This document shows, one piece after another, positions 40,943 through 50,532 of a DNA stretch of 64,000 nucleotides; position 1 is the stretch's first letter; each line of letters starts with the position of its first letter. This stretch comes from Patescibacteria group bacterium (lineage in GTDB: Bacteria > Patescibacteriota > Saccharimonadia > Saccharimonadales > Saccharimonadaceae), in NCBI GenBank assembly GCA_004322265.1, contig SCSZ01000012.1, positions 1 to 64,000 of the forward strand, in the 5' to 3' direction. The notes beneath the pieces are model-generated. The model ran no database searches, was not told the DNA's origin, and saw only the letters and a list, made by a program, of their open reading frames with translations. The position numbers and the translations under genes were made by a program.

Positions 40943-41533
40943 CTACCTAGCCAAGGGGTTGTGCTGGAGGTAGAGGTGCATGTGACGCACCGTCTTGACC
41001 ATGTTCAGCGCCAAGGTGTCCCTGGCGATCTTCACATCCAGCTCGATGACACGCTCGGCACGTCCATCGTTGAGCAGAAGATCATCGATCGCCGTCAGCA
41101 CCTGAACGAGGTTGAGGTTAGGTGCGACAGTGCGGATGACTTTTCCCGCCCGCTGCTTGGAACTGCGGTTCGCTTCTCGCACGAGCACATACAAGATGTG
41201 CTCAGGTCGAGTAGACGGATCGCGGCGGCGCACCGCTTCGGCGACCGCCATGTCCCACAGCGTTTTACCACCAGGGGAAAAAGCGATTCGTCGCGTGCGG
41301 ACAGTGTTGTGGACACCTCCGTTGATCGTGGCGATGCCGTCACGTATTGCGGTCTTCGAGAGACCGCTGGCGACGAGCAGCGCGTTGTTGATGACACTTC
41401 CTCCAGCGACACCAGCAGAACTCAGCCCGTGGAGGATGTGCTCCGTTCCGATGTAGCCGTGGTTCATCTCCACAGCAATTGCACGCGCCGAGTCAACGAC
41501 AGCATGAGATTGAGTGGTGAATGTTTCGAACAT
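40943..41533 (-). CDS. Clp N-terminal (Clp-N/ClpR-like) repeat protein
   Basis: The start MFETFTTQSHAVVDSARAIAVEMNHGYIGTEHILHGL is the double-helix Clp-N repeat of ClpC. The second repeat follows at about residue 90 (IAFSPGGKTLWDMAVAEAVRRRDPSTRPEHILYVLV). There is no ATPase domain (196 aa), so it could be an adaptor or decoy for a Clp protease. The codon choice is strongly GC-rich, unlike its neighbours. A consensus ribosome site GGGAGG lies before the ATG, which contrasts with the leaderless neighbours. Transfer from an actinobacterial host is likely. Confidence 0.85.
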   Translation of the reverse strand: MFETFTTQSHAVVDSARAIAVEMNHGYIGTEHILHGLSSAGVAGGSVINNALLVASGLSKTAIRDGIATINGGVHNTVRTRRIAFSPGGKTLWDMAVAEAVRRRDPSTRPEHILYVLVREANRSSKQRAGKVIRTVAPNLNLVQVLTAIDDLLLNDGRAERVIELDVKIARDTLALNMVKTVRHMHLYLQHNPLAR

Positions 41534-41577
41534 GTGTGCCTCCCGGCGTGTAGTATTCCTTATCGAGACTCAAATGA

Positions 41578-41598
41578 ATCTCGTGTCTATAGATATAT
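41578..41598 (-). repeat. Right copy of the 21-bp inverted repeat
   Basis: It lies 44 bp upstream of the Clp-N start codon, in the gap toward prfB. It could also contain the promoter elements of the Clp-N gene, because the sequence is TATA-rich. Confidence 0.6.
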
Positions 41599-41717
41599 AT
41601 TAAAGAACGTGAAGAAGTTGCCCACCTCTGTCGTCAGATATTTATCCTACTACTTTTAAGTATTTTTGTCAATTTTATTATCTACAGAAGACGGACCTCT
41701 GCTCAGCTAATTCTCAG

Positions 41718-42800
41718 TTATGAGACTTGGGTGTGTTCAAGGTAAGATTCGATAAAACCATCGAGTTTACCGTCAAGAACGGATGATGCGTCGCGGTCTT
41801 CATACTTGGTGCGAGTATCCTTGACCATTGTGTATGGGTGCAAGACGTAATTACGAATTTGGGATCCCCAATTGGCCGACTCCCCTGCCTGTAGATCGGC
41901 AATATCTGCTGCGTGTTGTTCTAGTTTTAATTGAGCAAGTTTGCCACGTAGAATCTTCATGGCCGTTTCACGATTTTGTAGCTGGCTTCGTTCATTTTGA
42001 ATCGCCACAACAATACCTGTTGGGATGTGTGTAATGCGAACGGCACTATCAGTTGTATTTACTGACTGACCACCATGTCCGCCTGAACGGTACACGTCGA
42101 TTTTGAGATCCTTGTCGTCAATCACGACTTCATCAGGTGTATCAATTTGAGGCAGGACCTCCACCAGTGCAAAGCTAGTTTGGCGCAAATTATCACTGTT
42201 AAACGGACTTAGTCGCACTAGGCGATGTACGCCATGTTCACTTTTTAATTTACCATAGGCAAAAGGTCCACTGACTTCGATCACGCTGGATTTAATACCG
42301 GCTTCCTCACCGCTAGAACGCTCAACGATAGATGTCGTCATGCCGTTTTTTTCAGCATATCGTAGATACATGCGCTCTAACATTTCGGTCCAATCTTGTG
42401 CGTCCGTCCCACCGACTCCCGCACTGAGTCTAAGAATTGCATTATGGTCGTCGAACTCACCATTTAGTAATAGCTCTTTGCGCCTGACGTCAAATTCTTT
42501 TTCCAGGGCTGTTACTTGTCCGTCAAATTCGCCGAGCAAACTGTCGTCATTCATTTCAATTAATTCCGCGATGTCCGTAACTTGCGCTTGAAGTGTAACC
42601 CATGGTTCAACCATGTTTGTCAGCGCTGCCAGCTGCTTGCTTTTATCCTGTGCGTTCGTCGGATTGTTCCAGATTTCTGACGTTGCGAGTTCACCCTCGA
42701 GTTGCTCGATTGTATGCTGTTTGTCTATAATTTTTAACCGCCCAAAAGCCGCATCAATCTGCGTGGACAAATGAGTAATTCGCTTTAATAATGGTTGCAT
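41718..42800 (-). CDS. prfB: Peptide chain release factor 2
   Basis: RF2 releases peptides at UGA and UAA. The peptidyl-hydrolase motif is [26 protein letters not shown], and the RF2-type start MQPLLKRITHLSTQID is intact. The reading frame is continuous, without the in-frame UGA and frameshift that autoregulates many prfB genes. Length is 360 residues. A ribosome site AAGGAG and a TACAAT box both lie within 20 nt of the ATG. Its presence confirms UGA as a stop codon here. Confidence 0.95.
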   Translation of the reverse strand: MQPLLKRITHLSTQIDAAFGRLKIIDKQHTIEQLEGELATSEIWNNPTNAQDKSKQLAALTNMVEPWVTLQAQVTDIAELIEMNDDSLLGEFDGQVTALEKEFDVRRKELLLNGEFDDHNAILRLSAGVGGTDAQDWTEMLERMYLRYAEKNGMTTSIVERSSGEEAGIKSSVIEVSGPFAYGKLKSEHGVHRLVRLSPFNSDNLRQTSFALVEVLPQIDTPDEVVIDDKDLKIDVYRSGGHGGQSVNTTDSAVRITHIPTGIVVAIQNERSQLQNRETAMKILRGKLAQLKLEQHAADIADLQAGESANWGSQIRNYVLHPYTMVKDTRTKYEDRDASSVLDGKLDGFIESYLEHTQVS

Positions 42801-42874
42801 AACTCCTTATATTGTATCAGTAGGGGCTTACAAAAGGTATTCTAACCGGCAAGTAGTGTTAAAATAAGTCTACT

Positions 42875-43516
42875 ATGCGTATTGGAGTATTTGATTCGGG
42901 AGTCGGCGGTAAAGCAGTTGCTCTCAAGCTTCAGCAGCTACTACCAAACGCGGACATTATGTCTGTTGATGACCATGTTCATGTTCCGTATGGAGATCGT
43001 ACGCCAGACGATATCATTGAGCTTACCAAAGCAGCAATTCAACCACTCCTAGCAGCCAAATGTGATGCAATAGTGATTGCCTGTAACACTGCAACGACTG
43101 TTGCAATAGCAGCCTTGCGTGCAACATACCCATCCGTTAATTTCATTGGAATTGAACCAATGGTAAAACCCGCGGCCAGTGCCACAAAATCAGGTATTAT
43201 CGCAGTCCTTGCCACACCTCGAACACTTCAAAGCGATCGATATAACGAGCTAAAACGAACCTGGGCCAAAGATAGTACCGTTATTGAGCCAGATTGTAGC
43301 GACTGGGCGAAACTGATTGAGGATGGTCATTCGTCTCAAATTCACGTCGAAGCAACAGTCGTCAACTTGTTACAACAAAAAGTTGACGTTATCGTCCTTG
43401 GCTGCACTCACTATCATATGATCAAGGAACGAATTCTTGATGCGGCTGGTGATACCGTTACTGTTCTTGAACCAACGGATGCAATCGCGAACAGAATTAA
43501 AAGTTTACTTAGTTAA
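42875..43516 (+). CDS. murI: Glutamate racemase-like protein (MurI family)
   Basis: The protein makes D-glutamate for peptidoglycan. GVFDSGVGG (Asp7) and the first catalytic cysteine in IVIACNTATT (C70) are present, and the second cysteine is in VIVLGCTHYHMI. VDDHVHVPYGDRT replaces the usual D..R.PYG block but keeps PYG. At 213 residues it is shorter than typical MurI (about 265), with a reduced middle. It lies divergently from prfB and convergently overlaps murD by 4 bp. A TAAAAT box lies 9 nt before the ATG. Confidence 0.85.
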   Translation: MRIGVFDSGVGGKAVALKLQQLLPNADIMSVDDHVHVPYGDRTPDDIIELTKAAIQPLLAAKCDAIVIACNTATTVAIAALRATYPSVNFIGIEPMVKPAASATKSGIIAVLATPRTLQSDRYNELKRTWAKDSTVIEPDCSDWAKLIEDGHSSQIHVEATVVNLLQQKVDVIVLGCTHYHMIKERILDAAGDTVTVLEPTDAIANRIKSLLS

Positions 43517-44814
43517 AGCTTTTCGACAACAGCAATAAACTGATTACCGCGATCGGCGTAGTCCTTAAAAAGACCAAAACTGGCACTTGATGGACTAAGT
43601 AGCACGACACTACCAGGCGTCGCAAGCTCGTGTGCACGAGTTACAATTTTCGTCATGTCTGGCTTATCGAGTATTTCGTAGTTTTTAAACCCAACTGTAT
43701 CGAGCGCATTAGCGATTGTAGGCGCCTCATCGCCAATCAAGATTGCTTTTTTAACATCGTGCTGTAGTAACTCTTGTGCGAGCGTAGAAAAGTCTGAGCC
43801 CTTCGATGATCCACCTAGGATAATTACTTTTGGTTGATCGAATGACCTAAGGGCTGCAATTGCTGAACCAGGTGTCGTTGCAATACTATCATCGTAATAA
43901 CGTACCCCAGCTACTTCACGAACAAACTTTAAGCGATGAGGTAGACCGGTAAAAGCTCGCAAGCCCTTTTCTATTTGGTCAACTGTTACCGTTTTGTCAT
44001 ACGCACGAACCAATGTTATTGCAGCGCAGGCATTATCAATATTATGCGCGCCTATAACCTGCAGGGCATTTGTAGGACAAATAATAGCTGCATCCTGAAG
44101 GAACAGACCATCTCGTTCATACACCCCCCCGTCATCCGAAATACCATAGCGAATCGTTTTACCAGCAGTCGTAAGCTCGGCAATTTGATGTGCGTAGCGA
44201 TTTGTCGGGTGATAAACGAAAATATCGTCTGCAGTTTGATGCATACGTATGTGACCTTTTGCGTTTACGTAGTCTTCCATACTGGTGTGGACGTTGAGAT
44301 GTTCAGGCTCAATAAATAGTACTACTGCCGCGTGAGGTGAACGTTCCAAGTCCCAAAGCTGAAAACTTGATAACTCGTAAACAACGATATCTTCAGAGCC
44401 AATTTCAGCTAGTGCCTCAATTGCCGAAACACCAATGTTTCCAACCAAATGTACTTTCCGACCAGCTGCTTCAAAAATTGCTGCAATCATACTTGCAGTC
44501 GTACCTTTGCCTTTAGTACCTGTAACACCAATGATTTTCGCTGGGCATTTTTCAAAAAACTCATTAGTTGCAGACCAAATTTTACCATCTGTTTTAATCT
44601 TGTATGGGGCAAGTCCGGCAGTGCGAATCACCAAATCAAAGCCCTGTAGTTTTTCGAACGAACCAGGGCCCAAAATCGTCGGGACACCCTCCGGTAAGGC
44701 ATGCGATGGAGTTAAACTTTCGTCAACAATCGTAATATCATGCTCGTTTTGAGCAGCCCAGTATTTATAATTTTCTTCGCCTTCGAGTCCGTACCCTGCT
44801 ATTGCAATCTTCAT
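43513..44814 (-). CDS. murD: MurD, UDP-MurNAc-L-Ala:D-glutamate ligase
   Basis: MurD adds D-Glu to UDP-MurNAc-L-Ala. GVTGTKGKGTTASMIAAIFE is the ATP-binding loop, VYELSSFQL the conserved SSFQL block, and YYDDSIATTPGSAIAALRSF with IILGGSSKGSDF the Mur-ligase C-terminal region. Length (433 aa) is normal. The gene lies apart from the dcw cluster and faces murI, which supplies its D-glutamate substrate, so the two form a small functional pair. Confidence 0.93.
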   Translation of the reverse strand: MKIAIAGYGLEGEENYKYWAAQNEHDITIVDESLTPSHALPEGVPTILGPGSFEKLQGFDLVIRTAGLAPYKIKTDGKIWSATNEFFEKCPAKIIGVTGTKGKGTTASMIAAIFEAAGRKVHLVGNIGVSAIEALAEIGSEDIVVYELSSFQLWDLERSPHAAVVLFIEPEHLNVHTSMEDYVNAKGHIRMHQTADDIFVYHPTNRYAHQIAELTTAGKTIRYGISDDGGVYERDGLFLQDAAIICPTNALQVIGAHNIDNACAAITLVRAYDKTVTVDQIEKGLRAFTGLPHRLKFVREVAGVRYYDDSIATTPGSAIAALRSFDQPKVIILGGSSKGSDFSTLAQELLQHDVKKAILIGDEAPTIANALDTVGFKNYEILDKPDMTKIVTRAHELATPGSVVLLSPSSASFGLFKDYADRGNQFIAVVEKL

Positions 44815-44823
44815 GCGTCTATT

Positions 44824-46110
44824 CTACCTGGGTTCGAATAATGTCGCTAGTTTATCGCCAAGATCAACAATTTCTTGCTTCTCGCCACTACTGACCGCCG
44901 CAAGAACCCAAATATTTTCATTTATAAATCCTCTCGCTGTCGTAACCATCCGATCAAGTGTTACATTTTCGATCATTTGAGGAACTGCCTCGTAATCTTT
45001 GATGAAGTCATCAGCAAAATAGCGTCCTGTATAAAAACCACTGATCTGCGAGACTGTTTGTGCGCCCATTTGATAACGGCCGAGTGCAAATGATTTTGCA
45101 GCCTCAATTTCGCTATCAGTAATTTTGCCGTCGAGCACACAACCAATTTCACGCGTAATGATATCAAATAGTTCTGCGGCTGTTTCATGGTTAACTTGTC
45201 CATAAATATCCCAACTACTGTCATAGTAGCCAGCACCAGCATGTGCATTGATGTTATACGCTAGGCCTTTCTGCCTGGCAGCACCAAAAATGCGTGAATA
45301 CATTGTCCCCGTTAAAATGTGGTTCAAATAGTGCATCGCGTCGAGTTCCTCGTCGTTAAGCTCACGCGAAATTGCCATCGACCAGTTAAACGTTAGATTT
45401 GAGGCGTCTTTACGACGAATAATGTTTGGCCCGCTACTGATTAGTTCGTCTCGTGGGATTTCAAATCGTTCGCCTTCAGGTAAATCGATATCTTCAAGTT
45501 GACGCTTAATCTCTGCCTTGCGTCCATCAAGCTTGCCTGCAATGACAAAACGCATATTACGCGTTGTGTGCGTTCGGCGGTGATGTTCGCGAACATCCGC
45601 AAGTGTTACCGTACCAATTGTTGGCAGCGATTGACGATAGGTCAGTACATCCTCACCTAAGAGCTGTTGAACACGTGGCCACAGAATACGGTGGTGGTCG
45701 TTCAGATAGTTTGTGAGCTCCCCGCGAACATTTCCCTTTTCAGCCTGCAACTCAATGTCGTTGAACTTTGGCTGACAAATAGATAATTTTTGAAGATCCA
45801 GAATTCTATCCCATTCAAAATCAGCGCAATCCGCTTCGTACACCATTGAAAGGTCAGTCGTATAAGCGTTACTAAGCGCGCCATTTTTCGAAAAATCGGC
45901 GGCGAACTCGTGTTCTGATTTGTAACGTGCGTTAGCACCAAATGCCATATGCTCCATGATGTGTGCAACTTGTTCAATATCCTTTGATTTTGCATAACGA
46001 TTACCTGCACGAAACTGAAACTGCATACTCATAACAGTAGCGCCTGGTACATCAATCAAGAGGCCTCGTGCGCCATTTTTTAAACGTATTTCTTCAACGG
46101 TATGTTGCAT
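44824..46110 (-). CDS. M16-family zinc peptidase
   Basis: The inverted zinc motif HIMEH (H50-xx-E-H54) is followed by the third ligand region ELQAEKGNVRGEL. GTMYSRIFGAARQKGLAYNINAHAGAGYYDS is the conserved C-terminal M16 block. It is a single-length unit of 428 residues, as in PqqL/MPP-beta-like processing peptidases. No signal peptide is visible. It lies directly downstream of secA (20 bp), so it may degrade or process signal or leader peptides. Confidence 0.9.
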   Translation of the reverse strand: MQHTVEEIRLKNGARGLLIDVPGATVMSMQFQFRAGNRYAKSKDIEQVAHIMEHMAFGANARYKSEHEFAADFSKNGALSNAYTTDLSMVYEADCADFEWDRILDLQKLSICQPKFNDIELQAEKGNVRGELTNYLNDHHRILWPRVQQLLGEDVLTYRQSLPTIGTVTLADVREHHRRTHTTRNMRFVIAGKLDGRKAEIKRQLEDIDLPEGERFEIPRDELISSGPNIIRRKDASNLTFNWSMAISRELNDEELDAMHYLNHILTGTMYSRIFGAARQKGLAYNINAHAGAGYYDSSWDIYGQVNHETAAELFDIITREIGCVLDGKITDSEIEAAKSFALGRYQMGAQTVSQISGFYTGRYFADDFIKDYEAVPQMIENVTLDRMVTTARGFINENIWVLAAVSSGEKQEIVDLGDKLATLFEPR

Positions 46111-46130
46111 AGTATCTCTTTCCTGGCGGC

Positions 46131-48752
46131 CTAATGACGGTTTTTTTTACGATTTTGACGTTCTGATTTCTTCTTCTTGCGAACAACGTTCTTTTTATGA
46201 TGAGCTTCTGCCGTTGCTGTTGCTTTTTGGACCTTAAAGTCTTTGTCGCGACTCTTTTCTCCGCCTGTAACTTCGTTCACGCCTTTTTCAACGGCGTTTT
46301 CGGCGAGTCGTGTTAGTTCTGTTTCATGATCTTCATCGATGCGTGCCACAACATCGTTTTTGTGGACGTGCATGACCGCACGAAGTACTTCATCGCGAAG
46401 TGTAGCCTGAAGACTTTCGAATAATTTTGCAGACTCGCTACGATATTCAACCAATGGATCACGCTGACCAACACTGCGCCAGTGAATACCCTCACGTAAA
46501 TGCTGCATATTCTCGAGGTGCTGCATCCACAATGTGTCCAGAACCTGCAAGTATACTTCACGCTCGACTTTACGAATCGTTTCAGTATCGAGTTCTTCTT
46601 CCTTAACTTTGTAGAGTTTGTCGACTTCCTTCTTGGCAAGTTCAAGTCGTTTCTTGTCATTTTTCTCTTCGCCAATTGCCTTAAGTTTTTTGTCGTTGAG
46701 CGGGAAGATAACTTCGAATTCTTCATTAAATCGTTTGTTATTTTTTGCTGGTAGAAGGGTTAATTCTTGTACTTTTGCTTGAATTAGTCGCTCAATTTCA
46801 GGCTTAATGTCAGTGCCTTCGAGGATCTTGCGACGAATCGTATAAACGACACGACGATGGCGATTAATCACATTATCATACTGAACAACATTTTTACGTG
46901 TATCAAAGTTGTAGCCTTCGACTCGCTTCTGAGCAGCTTCAAGCGTCTTTGAAACAGCCTTATTTTGAATCGACGTATCATCATCAACACCTAAACGATC
47001 CATCAACGCCTTGATGCGTTCACCCTGGAAGATACGCATCAAGTCATCTTCGGTCGAAACATAGAATTGTGTCTCGCCAGGATCACCTTGTCGTCCACCA
47101 CGCCCACGTAGCTGATTATCGATGCGCCTTGATTCATGTCGTTCTGATCCAATCACGACAAGTCCACCGAGCTCTACAACGCCATCACCTAACTTAATGT
47201 CTGTTCCACGTCCAGCAATATTCGTTGCGAGTGTAATGGCGCCCTTCTCACCTGCTTTTTCAATAATGGCAGCTTCTCGTTCGTTATTTTTAGCATTCAA
47301 AAGTTCGTATGGTACTTTTTCTTTATCAAGCCACTGAGCGATTAATTCATTCTTGGCAATAGATGCTGAACCTACCAGAACTGGACGACCAATTTCGTGA
47401 TATTCTTTAATCGCCTTTGCGACCGCTTTGAGTTTGCCTTTTTCAGTCTTAAAGATCAGGTCCTGTTTGTCGATACGAGCAATCGGCCGATTAGATGGAA
47501 TCTGGATGACATCGAGACTGTAGATCTGCTGGAACTCTTCGGCCTCAGTAAATGCGGTACCAGTCATACCAGAAAGTTTCTTATAGATGCGGAAATAATT
47601 CTGAAATGAAATGGTTGCAAGTGTCATACTTTCCTGCAAAACTGGTACGCCCTCTTTTGCTTCGATTGCCTGGTGGAGGCCCTCGTTATAGCGACGTCCT
47701 TGCATAAGTCGTCCGGTAAACTCATCTACAATCACAACTTCACCATCGTTCGTTACGACGTAGTCTTTATCTCGCTTGAAGAGCGTCTGGGCTCGTAACG
47801 ATTGATCGATATGATAGACCGAGCGAACGTATTCAGGACTGTAGAGGTTTTTTACGCCAAGCATTTTTTGAATTTTCTCAACACCCTCATCGGTGAGTGC
47901 AACACTTCGACGTTTTTCATCAAGTACATAATCACCTTCAGTAAGTTTGGCGGCAATTTTGGCGAACTGATAATAGCTATCAGGATTTTCTGCAGCAGGC
48001 GCACTAATAATAAGAGGGGTCCGAGCCTCATCAATCAAGATACTGTCCACCTCGTCCACAATCGCAAAGTTGAGTTCACGCTGACGAAGCAAATCAACTT
48101 CATTCACCATGTTGTCGCGCAGATAGTCAAAACCAAATTCGTTATTTGTACCATAGGTAATGTCAGCCGCATAGGCTTCCTTACGGGTTGCTGGTCGCAG
48201 ACGTTTCATACGCGGATCATCATGCGCTTCATTATCAAAGGTTGGATCATACAAGAACGACGCTTCGTTAATAATCACCCCAGTCGATAGTCCCAGGAAG
48301 TGATACAATTCACCCATCCAACTGGCATCGCGTTGTGCAAGATAGTCGTTAACCGTAACGACATGGACACCCTTTTCTTCGAGCGCATTCAGGTACACAG
48401 GCAGTGTTGCAACAAGCGTCTTACCTTCACCAGTTTTCATTTCGGCGACGTTACCATCATGAAGCGCCATACCGCCGATCAGCTGAACGTCAAAATGACG
48501 CATGCCAAGTACTCGGTCGCTTGCTTCGCGCACTAATGCGAACGCGTCAGGCAATATTGAATCGAGAGTTGTTCCTTTTTTTTGTAATTGTTTTTTGAGA
48601 ACTTCCGTTTGTTTCTTGAGGTCCGCTTTAGAAAATGCTGCATATTTGTCTGTTAGTGCATTAATCGCTCCAACTCGTTTTTGAAGACCCTTTAAGATCT
48701 TGGTTTGTGGGTCACCAAAAATTTTGGTTAACACACCCTGTCGACTTACCAT
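46131..48752 (-). CDS. secA: Preprotein translocase ATPase SecA
   Basis: SecA drives protein export through SecYEG. MKTGEGKTLVATLPVYLNAL is Walker A, VDEVDSILIDEARTPLIISAP is Walker B with the preprotein crosslinking region, and TNIAGRGTDIKLGDGV and ESRRIDNQLRGRGGRQGDPG are from NBD2. Length is 873 residues. The C-terminal zinc/SecB-binding motif is absent and replaced by a very basic tail (VVRKKKKSERQNRKKNRH), consistent with no SecB. The leader is about 60 nt long. Confidence 0.96.
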   Translation of the reverse strand: MVSRQGVLTKIFGDPQTKILKGLQKRVGAINALTDKYAAFSKADLKKQTEVLKKQLQKKGTTLDSILPDAFALVREASDRVLGMRHFDVQLIGGMALHDGNVAEMKTGEGKTLVATLPVYLNALEEKGVHVVTVNDYLAQRDASWMGELYHFLGLSTGVIINEASFLYDPTFDNEAHDDPRMKRLRPATRKEAYAADITYGTNNEFGFDYLRDNMVNEVDLLRQRELNFAIVDEVDSILIDEARTPLIISAPAAENPDSYYQFAKIAAKLTEGDYVLDEKRRSVALTDEGVEKIQKMLGVKNLYSPEYVRSVYHIDQSLRAQTLFKRDKDYVVTNDGEVVIVDEFTGRLMQGRRYNEGLHQAIEAKEGVPVLQESMTLATISFQNYFRIYKKLSGMTGTAFTEAEEFQQIYSLDVIQIPSNRPIARIDKQDLIFKTEKGKLKAVAKAIKEYHEIGRPVLVGSASIAKNELIAQWLDKEKVPYELLNAKNNEREAAIIEKAGEKGAITLATNIAGRGTDIKLGDGVVELGGLVVIGSERHESRRIDNQLRGRGGRQGDPGETQFYVSTEDDLMRIFQGERIKALMDRLGVDDDTSIQNKAVSKTLEAAQKRVEGYNFDTRKNVVQYDNVINRHRRVVYTIRRKILEGTDIKPEIERLIQAKVQELTLLPAKNNKRFNEEFEVIFPLNDKKLKAIGEEKNDKKRLELAKKEVDKLYKVKEEELDTETIRKVEREVYLQVLDTLWMQHLENMQHLREGIHWRSVGQRDPLVEYRSESAKLFESLQATLRDEVLRAVMHVHKNDVVARIDEDHETELTRLAENAVEKGVNEVTGGEKSRDKDFKVQKATATAEAHHKKNVVRKKKKSERQNRKKNRH

Positions 48753-48841
48753 ATTAAAAACCCTCGCGTTTCAGTTGCTTCTGTAAAAATACTCCTTATA
48801 TTATACGGCGAGAAGCCACTTTGGACAAGGACAAAGAACGT

Positions 48842-49216
48842 CTATAATTCGCGAGCATAGCCCCGTTTAAAACGACTCATCACACCGCGTCGTCCGACGT
48901 GTCCAATCGTTGTTTGCTTGTACTTGCGAAGCTGCGCTACAATTTTCGCTTCAACAATATCAATCGCTGCAAGTATGTTGAGCGTTGAGTCCTTGGCCGT
49001 AATGATTTTGTCAGGTACGTTCAACATGACCTCGGCTTCGTATTTATTGCCGTGATCTCGGTTAACTTCCTTGAGTCTGACTTCAGCAGACACACTAGAC
49101 CTAGCGTGTCTGGGGAGGTAGCGATCCAGTCTTCCAATTTTCTTGGTAATGTACTTTTTCGTCGTATCATCCAAGGCGTAATTGTTTAATCCTGTGATTT
49201 CAATTGATGTAATCAT
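48842..49216 (-). CDS. hpf: Ribosome hibernation-promoting factor, short form
   Basis: This protein binds the 30S channel and inactivates ribosomes under stress. It has ITGLNNYALDDTTKKYITKKIGRLDRYLPRHA, VRLKEVNRDHGNKYEAEVMLNVPDKIITAKDSTLNILAAIDIVEAKIVAQLRKYKQT, the HPF/YfiA pattern. The long-form C-terminal dimerisation domain is missing (124 aa). A good ribosome site (TAGGAGGG) precedes the ATG, with a TATAAT box further upstream. Confidence 0.9.
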   Translation of the reverse strand: MITSIEITGLNNYALDDTTKKYITKKIGRLDRYLPRHARSSVSAEVRLKEVNRDHGNKYEAEVMLNVPDKIITAKDSTLNILAAIDIVEAKIVAQLRKYKQTTIGHVGRRGVMSRFKRGYAREL

Positions 49217-49263
49217 GCTACCCTCCTAGTTACTTGGTTGGTAGTTCTATTATAGCACTTATA

Positions 49264-50508
49264 CTACAAAGACTCTCGTCCACCGAGGTATTGTTTGAGC
49301 ACATCAGGAACTCGTAAAGTCCCGTCATTATTTTGATAATGCTCAATAATCGCGACGAGTGATCGTGCCAATGAGACAGCTGTTCCGTTAAGTGTATGAA
49401 CTGGTTCGACTTCACCCGATGCACGTCGAACGCGTATATTCAGGTTACGTGCCTGAAAATCGGTACAGTTCGATGTACTTGTCAGCTCACGATAGGTATT
49501 ATCAACTGGAGACCAATATTCTATATCGTATTTTTTGCTGGCTGGTGCACCTAAGTCCCCCGCTGCGATGTTAATAACGTGGTAGGGAATACCGATTGCT
49601 TGCCAGATTTCTTCCTCAATTGCGAGGATTTTTTCATGCATCTCAACGCTTTGTTCTGGCAATGAGAAGATATACATTTCTAATTTATTGAATTGGTGGA
49701 CGCGAAATAGCCCACGATTGAACTTGCCGTACGTGCCGGCTTCTTTTCTATACGACGGACTATAGCCAACATATAAAAGCGGCAGATTTACCTCATCAAG
49801 AATCTCATCCGCATGATAACCGGTCAGTGGTGCTTCAGCTGTCCCAATCAAAGACAGGTCATCACCCTCGATAAAGTACTCGTTACTCTCGATATCACTG
49901 CGCGGTGAAAAACCTGCACCCTGTGCAATACGACCACTCACCATGTGTGGCACAGTCATGTATGTAAAGCCTTTTTTTGTTACAAAATCTAACGCGAATT
50001 GTGTAATCGCGTTCTCTAGAAGCGCCAAATCACCTTTTAGGAAGTAAAATTTACTACTGGCTACCTTGGCACCACGTTCAAAATCTACCCAGTCTCGTTT
50101 GACTGCAAAATCCAAATGATCTACTGCACCACTATTTTGTTCACCCCACTTTTTGATCTCAACACTATCTTCCTCACCACCAAGTGGTACGTCGGCTTGC
50201 ATCATATTTGGAATCTGCGCCATTAATGTAGCATACTGCTCTTCGGCTTGTTTCAAGTCAGGTTCAATACCGGCGAGTTCATCTTTGATCGTTTTTGCTT
50301 CAACAATCAATTCATCAGAGGGCTTGCCACCCTGCATCTGAGATGAAATTGTATTTCGCCTTTCGCGGAGTTCATCAGCACGTTGACCCAAGGTTCGCCG
50401 ACTAGCATCAATTTTCAAAAGTTCATCAACACTAACCGAGTAGCCTTTTTTCTGGGCGTTTTCTTGGACGAGCTCTGGATTTTCCCGTATAAAGCGAATA
50501 TCTAACAT
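49264..50508 (-). CDS. serS: Seryl-tRNA synthetase
   Basis: The class II synthetase has the long N-terminal antiparallel coiled coil that grips tRNA-Ser (residues 30-105). Motif 2 is GYSPSYRKEAGTYGKFNRGLFRVHQFNKLEMYIF and motif 3 LNGTAVSLARSLVAIIEHYQ. SNCTDFQARNLNIRVR also fits. Length (414 aa) is normal. TACAAT lies exactly 6 nt before the ATG with no ribosome site, so it is a strong leaderless candidate. Confidence 0.95.
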   Translation of the reverse strand: MLDIRFIRENPELVQENAQKKGYSVSVDELLKIDASRRTLGQRADELRERRNTISSQMQGGKPSDELIVEAKTIKDELAGIEPDLKQAEEQYATLMAQIPNMMQADVPLGGEEDSVEIKKWGEQNSGAVDHLDFAVKRDWVDFERGAKVASSKFYFLKGDLALLENAITQFALDFVTKKGFTYMTVPHMVSGRIAQGAGFSPRSDIESNEYFIEGDDLSLIGTAEAPLTGYHADEILDEVNLPLLYVGYSPSYRKEAGTYGKFNRGLFRVHQFNKLEMYIFSLPEQSVEMHEKILAIEEEIWQAIGIPYHVINIAAGDLGAPASKKYDIEYWSPVDNTYRELTSTSNCTDFQARNLNIRVRRASGEVEPVHTLNGTAVSLARSLVAIIEHYQNNDGTLRVPDVLKQYLGGRESL

Positions 50509-50532
50509 AGGTTTATTGTATCAAATTATCTG

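Larger units (their letters stand above)
40857..41598. mobile_element. Inverted-repeat-bounded cassette carrying a Clp-N gene
   Basis: A 21-bp sequence beginning ATATATCTAGAGACACGA (40857-40877) recurs as an inverted copy with 19 of 21 matches at 41578-41598. Between them lie a 16-bp perfect stem and one visibly GC-rich gene with an actinobacterial look. No transposase is encoded, so this would be a non-autonomous cassette. Clear target-site duplications were not found. It lies between ftsE and prfB. Confidence 0.5.

Noticed and set aside
40961-41659. 232-residue plus-strand ORF opposite the Clp-N gene
   Set aside because: It is the complement-frame shadow of a GC-rich gene. The minus-strand product shows clear Clp-N repeats and a ribosome site, while this one has Arg/His-rich nonsense composition.
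47802-48290. 162-residue plus-strand ORF inside secA
   Set aside because: Shadow of secA, whose motifs are continuous on the other strand.
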